Shown here: positions 38,912 to 44,430 of the stretch, one piece after another
Layout of the letters: the number at the start of each line of letters is the position of its first letter
Position numbering within the stretch: the stretch's first letter is position 1
Assembly (NCBI GenBank): GCA_964498605.1
Contig: CAZCHK010000017.1
Span: 1-44,430 of the forward strand
DNA length: 44,430 bases
Direction of reading: 5' to 3'
Source of the DNA: JBGQAS01 sp964498605
GTDB taxonomy: Bacteria; Chloroflexota; Anaerolineae; Anaerolineales; Anaerolineaceae
Position numbers and translations under genes: made by a program
Notes under the pieces: generated by a model
Database searches by the model: none
What the model saw: the letters and a program-made list of their open reading frames with translations, nothing else
Told to the model about the DNA's origin: nothing

Positions 38912-40192
38912 ATGACTGGTAACGCATTTGATGAATTGACCTGGCGTGGATTGATCTATGACCGCATCGAAGGGGTTGAAGAGATGCTGGCACGTGACAA
39001 GGTGACCGTCTACAACGGTTTTGATGCCACCGGGGACAGCCTGCATATCGGACACATGGTGCCTTTGCTGACTCTGGCCCGGTTGCAGCGTTACGGTCAT
39101 TACCCCATCCTCGTGGCCGGAGGAGGGACGACGCTCATCGGAGATCCGGGGGGAAAAACCGAGGAGAGAGTCCTGCTATCCCGGGAAGAGATCGAGAACA
39201 ATCTTGTCAGCATCAAAAAACAGCTGGCTCATTTCCTGGATTTTGATACGAAACACAATCCTGCGCGCATGGTCAACAACGCGGACTGGCTGTGTGAACT
39301 GAACCTCGTAGATTTCCTGAGGGACATCGGCAAGCATTTCACGATCAATTACATGGTCGCGAAGGACTCGGTCAAGACGCGTTTTGACAGGGAATCCGGT
39401 ATCTCTTACACTGAATTCAGCTACATGCTGCTGCAGTCATACGACTTCCTGCACCTGCACGACACGTACGGGTGCGTGCTGCAGACCGGAGGCAGCGATC
39501 AGTGGGGGAATATCACCGCGGGGGTGGAATTGATCCGCAAGATGCGTGGACATGAGGTGTTCGGTATGGTCTACCCGCTGATCACAAAAGCGGATGGGAC
39601 AAAATTTGGCAAAACGGAAAGCGGGTCCGTATGGCTGGCAGCTGAGCGCACTTCCCCGTTCCGTTTTTACCAGTACTGGTTGAACTGCGGCGACGCTGAT
39701 GTGATCAATTTCCTGAAGTATTTCACTTTTCTAAACAAGGATTCCATTGATGAGCTCGCGGAGAAGGTGCGAAGCTGTCCTGAAGCACGCGAGGCGCAAA
39801 AGGCGCTCGCGCGGGAGATCACGCTCATGTTGCACGGTGAAACAGCCTTGGAACGCGCGCTGGCAGCGACCCAGGCCCTCTTCGGAGGCGACATCAGTGG
39901 CTTATCCGCTGATGAGATCGAGGATGTTTTCTCCGATGTGCCGTCGGAGCAGATCCCGGCACACCGCTTTGACGGGGAGGGGATCAACATCATCGACCTG
40001 CTGTTGGAGGGTGGGATGCTGAAATCAAAGGGCGAGGCGCGCCGCAGCGTTGATGAGGGCGGGGTGTACGTGAACAATCAGCGCGTCGGCGCAAGCAACC
40101 ACCAGGTACGCAACGAGGTCCTGATCGGGGGACAGTTCCTGGTACTGAGAAAAGGGAAGAAGAATTACCACTTGATCAAGGTGAAGAAGTAA
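38912..40192 (+). CDS. tyrS: Tyrosyl-tRNA synthetase
   Basis: This 426-residue class I synthetase has the HIGH motif in DSLHIGHMVPLLTLARLQRY (about 46-65). The tyrosine-binding region is QSYDFLHLHDTYGCVLQTGG, with the TyrRS/TrpRS signature GGSDQWGNITAG. The KMSKS-type loop is KFGKTESG (about 230-237). A C-terminal S4 RNA-binding domain carries KSKGEARRSVDEGGVYVNNQ. The length matches bacterial TyrS. GAGGT lies 6 nt before the ATG. No T-box is seen before it, in contrast to pheST. Confidence 0.97.
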   Translation: MTGNAFDELTWRGLIYDRIEGVEEMLARDKVTVYNGFDATGDSLHIGHMVPLLTLARLQRYGHYPILVAGGGTTLIGDPGGKTEERVLLSREEIENNLVSIKKQLAHFLDFDTKHNPARMVNNADWLCELNLVDFLRDIGKHFTINYMVAKDSVKTRFDRESGISYTEFSYMLLQSYDFLHLHDTYGCVLQTGGSDQWGNITAGVELIRKMRGHEVFGMVYPLITKADGTKFGKTESGSVWLAAERTSPFRFYQYWLNCGDADVINFLKYFTFLNKDSIDELAEKVRSCPEAREAQKALAREITLMLHGETALERALAATQALFGGDISGLSADEIEDVFSDVPSEQIPAHRFDGEGINIIDLLLEGGMLKSKGEARRSVDEGGVYVNNQRVGASNHQVRNEVLIGGQFLVLRKGKKNYHLIKVKK

Positions 40193-40223
40193 ACGACACG
40201 GCTCCGCAAGGAGCCGTGTCGTT
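40192..40223. terminator. Hairpin between tyrS and the convergent esterase gene
   Basis: AACGACACGGCTCC and GGAGCCGTGTCGTT form a perfect 14-bp stem with a GCAA loop. T runs are short on both sides, so it may work as a terminator mainly through stem strength. Confidence 0.7.
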
Positions 40224-41127
40224 ATGGTTTCGGGTGAGAGTCAAAGAAGTGCCAGATCAGCTCAGCCGTGGTGAGCCCGGGAGTTGAATCAGGTCCATCG
40301 ATGATGGCAGGCCAGGCGTGACCGCCGTGGATCAGCGTGTAGAGAGCGACCTGCGTACCTTGATCGCAATTTAAATAGGATTCGATGCTTACTTTGCTGT
40401 TTGCGGAAATGACAGGCGGTGTTTCACAATGCTGACGGTCGGCCCAAAAAAGAACCGTTTCGTGGACGGAAGGGAGAAGGATACCCGCCGGGTCTTGCTG
40501 GTTCTGGCTGCCCTCGTAGGGCAGGTTGGCGTCATTCAGACCGTGGATGTGCAGGATGGAAACGGATTCGGATGGCCTGCAGGGCGTGACCGGCAGCGTG
40601 CCAGCCACAGGCGCGATGGCAGCAAAACTTTCAGACAGATCGCAAGCCAGGCGGTAGACCATCAACGCCCCATTGGAGTGACCGCTGGCGTACACCCGGT
40701 CTGGGTCGATTTTAAACCTTGATTTGATGTCATCCAGCACGGCCTGGCTGTAGGCCACATCATCTGTGCCATCCCGGGCAGGAGTTCCGCAGCACCCCCC
40801 CGCGTTCCAGGCTAAAAAGTGATTCATGAGCTGTCCGCTGCCTGCCGGATAGGCTACCAGGAAGGAATATTGATCGGCGATCGGGTTGAACTGTGAGGCG
40901 TTGATGATGTGGTCAGGGTTGCCCCCTCCACCGTGGAACACGAGCACCAGCGGGTAGATCGTTCCAGGATCATAGCCCTTGGGCAGGTACAGGTAGTACC
41001 AGCGTTTTTGGCCCTCCGAGTCGATTTGAAAGCGATAGGTTGAGCTCGCTTCAAGACTGGTATTTCGGCACCCCGCACCCAGCAACAATGCGATGATCAG
41101 CGCTGCGGTTATCTGGGATCGATTCAA
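40222..41127 (-). CDS. Lipoprotein esterase, PHB-depolymerase/feruloyl-esterase-like
   Basis: This 301-residue alpha/beta hydrolase has a lipoprotein signal with lipobox LGAGC (Cys20). The oxyanion region is LVLVFHGGGGNPDHI. The nucleophile is in GHSNG (about residue 153) within VYASGHSNGALMVYRLACDL, the acid Asp in HIHGLNDANLPY and the His in HGGHAWP. Such lipid-anchored esterases (LpqC-like) act on polyester or feruloyl ester substrates outside the cell. The start is a TTG overlapping the upstream stop (TTGA), with GGAAGG before it. It is co-transcribed with the next lipoprotein gene. Confidence 0.85.
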   Translation of the reverse strand: MNRSQITAALIIALLLGAGCRNTSLEASSTYRFQIDSEGQKRWYYLYLPKGYDPGTIYPLVLVFHGGGGNPDHIINASQFNPIADQYSFLVAYPAGSGQLMNHFLAWNAGGCCGTPARDGTDDVAYSQAVLDDIKSRFKIDPDRVYASGHSNGALMVYRLACDLSESFAAIAPVAGTLPVTPCRPSESVSILHIHGLNDANLPYEGSQNQQDPAGILLPSVHETVLFWADRQHCETPPVISANSKVSIESYLNCDQGTQVALYTLIHGGHAWPAIIDGPDSTPGLTTAELIWHFFDSHPKP

Positions 41128-42041
41128 TCAACGCCTTCCCATCCGGCTAACCTGGCCGATAACCACCAGAACGCCTGAGCTTTCCGCAGGCAGTTGTAAC
41201 CCTCGCTGTGGGCACAGCCTTGATCATAACCGGGCAGACCGCGACATTGATCGGGATGCCCGCGGCACCAATCGACGCACCATGGGCAGGAATCATCCGT
41301 CAGGGGATAATGATTGCCGTCAGGAGCCCAGGATTCAATATCGGCGAAGTCGAACAGGATGGCGTTGTGCTGCATTACCCAGTCCCGGATCAACTGATTG
41401 TTTCTTTCGAGTGTTGAGGAACCTCCATCGGTATGGCCTGTCATGTACACAAAATTAATGTCGGGGTATTCAGCTTGCAGCTGGCTCATCATGTCGAGGT
41501 AAGCCTGAACCTCCGTCCCTTCCTCTGACAGCTGGCCGCACCAGGACCACATGAAGGCATTCACGCTTGAACTGATCTCAGGCCGATCCAGGTACTCCCG
41601 GGCGCGGGAGAGGAACTGCTCGCTTTCCCAGTACCAGTCTCCGTCATCAGCCAGTCGGAGAGCAGGCGGGTTGACCTGGGCTGGCACGGTTTGCCACTCT
41701 GTGACGAAGCTGAAACGCTGCGCGTCAATCAGGTCGCGCAGATACTCACCTCCCGTGACGAGCTGGCTGCCGTGCGAGGTGTGCCCGTACAGCCACACCA
41801 CGCTTTCCCTGGCGGCAAGAAGCCACTCAGCAGGAATTTGGGTGATGTCTGCCGTGCGGTGATCAATGATGATCGCCGTGGTTGGCAAGGTCGTTTGCGG
41901 GATTGTGGTTTCTTCGGTCGAATCGACAGTCGTGGAGTGATCGGTCCCGGTATCAACCGCGGCCAGCAGTGGTTTTCCGGGCAGGTTGCACCCAGCCAGA
42001 AACAGTGACAGTATCGTCAAAAGGGTCCAGGGACTTCTCAT
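41124..42041 (-). CDS. Lipoprotein, possible SGNH-hydrolase-like
   Basis: This 305-residue protein has a lipoprotein signal with lipobox LAGC (Cys18) and a Thr-rich linker (about 30-60). A catalytic-like domain follows with SVVWLYGHTSHGSQLVTGGE (about 81-100) and NFVYMTGHTDGGSSTLERNN (about 197-216). A Cys-rich C-terminal part (DDSCPWCVDWCRG) suggests disulfides outside the cell. I recall related secreted proteins of unknown function with the YGHTSHGSQ motif. An esterase role is a guess from the neighbour. It is the first gene of a two-lipoprotein operon. Confidence 0.6.
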   Translation of the reverse strand: MRSPWTLLTILSLFLAGCNLPGKPLLAAVDTGTDHSTTVDSTEETTIPQTTLPTTAIIIDHRTADITQIPAEWLLAARESVVWLYGHTSHGSQLVTGGEYLRDLIDAQRFSFVTEWQTVPAQVNPPALRLADDGDWYWESEQFLSRAREYLDRPEISSSVNAFMWSWCGQLSEEGTEVQAYLDMMSQLQAEYPDINFVYMTGHTDGGSSTLERNNQLIRDWVMQHNAILFDFADIESWAPDGNHYPLTDDSCPWCVDWCRGHPDQCRGLPGYDQGCAHSEGYNCLRKAQAFWWLSARLAGWEGVD

Positions 42042-42058
42042 GTCATCACCTCACTTTT

Positions 42059-42087
42059 AGTATAGCGTCACAGGCGATGAACAGCAA
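42059..42087 (-). promoter_or_regulatory. Promoter of the two-lipoprotein operon
   Basis: On the - strand the -10 box is TATACT (42059-42064), with a 17-nt spacer to TTGCTG (42082-42087). It lies 17 nt before the start codon, so the leader is short. Confidence 0.6.
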
Positions 42088-42089
42088 AT

Positions 42090-42114
42090 AAAAAGGCAGG
42101 TTTTCACCTGCCTG
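42090..42114 (-). terminator. lysS terminator
   Basis: GGCAGGT and ACCTGCC pair around a GAAA loop, followed on the - strand by TTTTTATTT. It lies 10 nt after the lysS stop. Confidence 0.9.
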
Positions 42115-42124
42115 ATCGACCGAT

Positions 42125-43648
42125 TCAATTTTCCTCATCCCGCTCGCGCAGATGTGGAAACAGGATCACTTCGCGGATGTGATTCTTGCCGGAAAGGAGC
42201 ATTGTCAACCTGTCCACGCCCATGCCAAATCCTCCATTCGGCGGCATGCCGTAAGCCATCGCCCGAAGATAATCCTCATCGATGGGATTGCTTTCCTCAT
42301 CGTCTGTGGAATAATTCCTGCCCAGTTCCAGGAACCGCTTTTCCTGTTCCATGGGATCATTCAACTCGGTGAAAGCGTTGCACAGCTCCATTCCAAAAAC
42401 AAAACCTTCAAAACGCTCCACCGTGGAGGGGTCGCCCGGGATGTTCTTGGCAAGGGGTGAGATCTCGCGGGGATAATTGTACACGAAGGTTGGCTGTATC
42501 AGGGTGGGCTCGAGGAATTCACTGGAAAGCGCCTCGATCAGCTTGCCGCGGGGAGCGCCGGGTTTGAAATTGATACCTTTGGATCTCATCCATTTTTCCA
42601 GGTCCTCTGCCTGGGGGTACTGCCGGATATCGATCCCGGCGGTATCGATCAAGCCCTGGCGCATCTCGACGCGTTTCCACGGTGGCGAAAAATCCAGCGT
42701 CTGGCCTTCGAAGGGGACCTTAAACGAGCCGTGCACCTTTTCGGTAACGAAGGCGACCATTTCCTCGGTCTGCTGCATGATCGTGAGGTAATCGGCGTAG
42801 GCTTGATAGTATTCAAGCTGGGTGAATTCCGGATTGTGCTTGTAGGATACCCCCTCGTTGCGAAAATCTCGCCCAATCTCATATACGCGGTCCAATCCGC
42901 CAACAAGCAGACGTTTCAGGTACAGCTCGAACGAAATCCTTAAGTACAGATCCTGGTGCAGCTGGTTGTGATACGTCACGAACGGTCTGGCGGCTGCGCC
43001 GCCGTACAGAGGTTGAAGGATGGGTGTCTCGACTTCGAGAAAACCCCGCGCGTCCAGGAAGTCGCGCAGGGCGCTGATCACCCGCGCCCGCAGCCTGAAC
43101 ACATCACGCACTTCGGGGTTCACGGCAAGATCCGCGTAGCGCTGGCGGAAGCGCGTTTCGGAATCGGCCAGGGTGGCATGGCGGACGATCTCTCCATCCA
43201 CGACCTCGTCTTTGGCTGCAGGAAGAGGAGATATGGCTTTTGCCAGCATGGAAAACGAGGACACCTGGAGCGTGATCTCACCCGTGCGGGTTCGCATCAT
43301 GGTACCCTGCGCCTGGATGAAATCTCCCAGATCGTAATCTTCAGCGAGCTGCTTCATGGATTCCTCGCCAATTTCATTCACCCGGAAGAATAGCTGCAGC
43401 CTGCCACTGCTGTCCTCAATATGCGCAAAGCACAGCTTTCCCATCGGGCGAAGGGAGCGGAGTCGTCCGGCAGCTATCACCTGGATGGGAGGATCGCCTT
43501 CCTGCGCAGCTTCAAAAGCGGCGATTGCCTGACCTGTCGTATGGGTGATATCCACCCGGGTGGGGTATGGTTCAGTGCCGTGTTGCCGAAGGCGAAGGGC
43601 TTTTTCAAGTCGAATCCGTTCCAGTTCATTCAGTTCCATGATAAACAT
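42125..43648 (-). CDS. lysS: Lysyl-tRNA synthetase (class II)
   Basis: This 507-residue class II enzyme has an N-terminal OB anticodon-binding domain (about 60-155, with GKLCFAHIEDSSGRLQLFFR). Motif 2 is EIGRDFRNEGVSYKHNPEFT. The substrate region is FGMELCNAFTELNDPMEQEK and motif 3 is GGFGMGVDRLTMLLSG. An ATG at 43639 is an alternative start giving three residues fewer. Neither start has a strong binding site. It is a monocistronic unit between two terminators, downstream of greA, a frequent neighbour in bacteria. Confidence 0.97.
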   Translation of the reverse strand: MFIMELNELERIRLEKALRLRQHGTEPYPTRVDITHTTGQAIAAFEAAQEGDPPIQVIAAGRLRSLRPMGKLCFAHIEDSSGRLQLFFRVNEIGEESMKQLAEDYDLGDFIQAQGTMMRTRTGEITLQVSSFSMLAKAISPLPAAKDEVVDGEIVRHATLADSETRFRQRYADLAVNPEVRDVFRLRARVISALRDFLDARGFLEVETPILQPLYGGAAARPFVTYHNQLHQDLYLRISFELYLKRLLVGGLDRVYEIGRDFRNEGVSYKHNPEFTQLEYYQAYADYLTIMQQTEEMVAFVTEKVHGSFKVPFEGQTLDFSPPWKRVEMRQGLIDTAGIDIRQYPQAEDLEKWMRSKGINFKPGAPRGKLIEALSSEFLEPTLIQPTFVYNYPREISPLAKNIPGDPSTVERFEGFVFGMELCNAFTELNDPMEQEKRFLELGRNYSTDDEESNPIDEDYLRAMAYGMPPNGGFGMGVDRLTMLLSGKNHIREVILFPHLRERDEEN

Positions 43649-43686
43649 CCATTTCTTTGGTTTGCCAGCTTTTTTATGTGATTTCT

Positions 43687-43692
43687 AGTATA
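43687..43692 (-). promoter_or_regulatory. lysS -10 box
   Basis: TATACT on the - strand, 38 nt before the lysS start and directly after the greA terminator. No good -35 box is visible at normal spacing. Confidence 0.45.
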
Positions 43693-43701
43693 TCAGCGAT
43701 T

Positions 43702-43737
43702 AAAAAGACCCGTTCAGTGAGCTCTGAACGGGTCTTT
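43702..43737 (-). terminator. greA terminator
   Basis: A perfect 14-bp stem (AAAGACCCGTTCAG with its complement) closes a 6-nt loop, followed on the - strand by TTTTT. It lies 12 nt after the greA stop. Confidence 0.92.
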
Positions 43738-43749
43738 CGTCATTCGTGT

Positions 43750-44214
43750 CTATTTAATCTTTTGCAGTTTGATGATGAAAGATCCACCCGGAGCTTCGAC
43801 CGAAACCTTGTCACCCGGCTTGTGTCCCAGGAGGGCTTTCCCCATCGGGGATTCGTTTGAAATGCGTCCCTGGGTCGGGTCTGCTTCCGCCGCGCCCACG
43901 ATCGTGTACGTTTCAGGTTTGCTGCCTTCCTCGACGATCGTCACCGTGGAACCAACCTGGACGATCTCCGTTGACTCATGATTTTCTTCAATGATGCGAG
44001 CGGTGGCCAACAGGATCTCTAGCTCTTTGATGCGTCCTTCCGTGAAAGCCTGCTCATTTTTGGCTGCTTCGTACTCGGCATTTTCGATCAATTCACCGCC
44101 TTCCATGGCTTCGTGCAGGCGCGTGGCAATCTCCTCACGTTTTACTGTCCGGAGGTGTTCCAGCTCATCCTGAAGTTTTTGAAAACCTTCTTTGGTTAGA
44201 AATGTGGCAGTCAT
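43750..44214 (-). CDS. greA: Transcription elongation factor GreA
   Basis: This 154-residue protein has the normal GreA length. The N-terminal coiled coil (about 10-75) carries the tip motif MEGGELIENAEYEAAKNEQ. The C-terminal FKBP-like domain runs about 80-154 (GSTVTIVEEG to PGGSFIIKLQKIK). GreA reaches through the RNA polymerase channel and triggers cleavage of backtracked RNA using two acidic residues, D41 and E44 in E. coli. Here they are E41 and E44, a conservative but unusual change. The leader holds a terminator-like hairpin. Confidence 0.96.
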   Translation of the reverse strand: MTATFLTKEGFQKLQDELEHLRTVKREEIATRLHEAMEGGELIENAEYEAAKNEQAFTEGRIKELEILLATARIIEENHESTEIVQVGSTVTIVEEGSKPETYTIVGAAEADPTQGRISNESPMGKALLGHKPGDKVSVEAPGGSFIIKLQKIK

Positions 44215-44285
44215 TATGGCATCCTTTATGCTACATGATCGAACCCCTGCCTTGATTTAACCTTTGCGCTGCTGTATGAAATAAA

Positions 44286-44307
44286 AACCACTCCTGATGG
44301 GGCGGTT
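44286..44307 (-). terminator. Terminator-like hairpin in the greA leader
   Basis: On the - strand AACCGCCCC and GGAGTGGTT pair around ATCA (one mismatch, one wobble), followed by TTTATTT. It lies between the likely greA promoter and the greA start, so it could act as an attenuator or release a short leader RNA. A nearby smaller hairpin (CGGCA/TGCCG) lies upstream in the same leader. Confidence 0.6.
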
Positions 44308-44346
44308 ATTTTTCAGCGGCACACTGCCGGGGTTTTAATTGAAACC

Positions 44347-44375
44347 AGTGTATCATAATTCTGGCGCGAAAGCAA
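44347..44375 (-). promoter_or_regulatory. greA promoter
   Basis: On the - strand, TTGCTT (44370-44375), a 17-nt spacer ending TGA, and TACACT (44347-44352). Transcription would start near 44340, giving a leader of about 125 nt. Confidence 0.7.
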
Positions 44376-44383
44376 GCAAAGTA

Positions 44384-44407
44384 ACAGGCGTCCACCGGGA
44401 CGCCTGT
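44384..44407 (-). terminator. Hairpin upstream of the greA promoter
   Basis: ACAGGCGTCC and GGACGCCTGT form a perfect 10-bp stem with a 4-nt loop. On the - strand it is followed by TTACTTT. It may end an upstream - strand gene that lies beyond the window edge. Confidence 0.6.
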
Positions 44408-44430
44408 GTCAGTCGTTTTCAGAGGCAATT

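Noticed and set aside
44409..44430. End of an upstream - strand gene (reading IASEND then TGA)
   Set aside because: Only six codons are visible, too few to support a call, although the hairpin at 44384-44407 would suit its terminator.

Overview
The window reads as a chromosomal scaffold from an anaerobic Chloroflexota bacterium, most likely class Anaerolineae. This is inferred from gene content and protein style, not from a marker phylogeny. The signs are Thr/Pro-rich linkers in membrane-anchored proteins, a Gram-positive-type SOS box (GAAC-N4-GTTC), a T-box riboswitch, HrcA/CIRCE heat-shock control, short lipoprotein signals and B12 or radical-SAM amino acid enzymes. The G+C content looks moderate. 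No phage, insertion sequence, integrase or CRISPR array was seen. One 100-N gap is present and looks like a scaffolding artefact.

Region 1 (1-3855, + strand) is the translation/transcription block: tuf end, rpmG, tRNA-Trp, secE, nusG, rplK, rplA, rplJ, rplL. It carries visible autoregulatory RNA: two near-identical mimics of the L1 site of 23S rRNA (before rplK and before rplA) and an L10 leader with an attenuator-like hairpin before rplJ.

Region 2 (3873-6899) has lexA with an SOS box inside its promoter. Next comes a small operon of an FmdB-type zinc ribbon protein, a CsoR/CstR-family repressor and an OsmC protein, with a palindromic operator over its promoter. An orphan prenyltransferase-like alpha-toroid protein follows.

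Region 3 (6917-12771, - strand) is the CIRCE-controlled hrcA-grpE-dnaK-dnaJ-prmA operon, with what looks like an internal promoter before dnaJ.

Region 4 (12852-23439) is the metabolic accessory region and the most interesting part. A LacI-type regulator with a perfect 20-bp palindromic operator heads a - strand unit: a single-chain glutamate-mutase-like B12 enzyme, an octopine-dehydrogenase-family protein and a D-Ala-D-Ala-ligase-like ATP-grasp protein. A RocA-like aldehyde dehydrogenase lies upstream. On the + strand come lysine 2,3-aminomutase, an aldo/keto reductase, a PPK2 polyphosphate kinase and a frameshifted gene remnant.

Region 5 (23492-30286, - strand) holds rpsB-tsf, pyrH, and pheS-pheT behind a phenylalanine T-box. 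The pheS gap is flanked by a 55-bp exact duplication. Removing one copy together with the Ns restores a 346-residue reading frame.

Region 6 (30473-44430) is mixed: an iron-sulfur-flavoprotein-like reductase, a HAD hydrolase, a membrane-anchored parvulin, a small unrecognised ORF, urocanate hydratase, a tandem pair of paralogous membrane proteins, a three-gene unit ending in a formyltransferase, tyrS, two lipoproteins, lysS and greA. The greA leader has a terminator-like hairpin.
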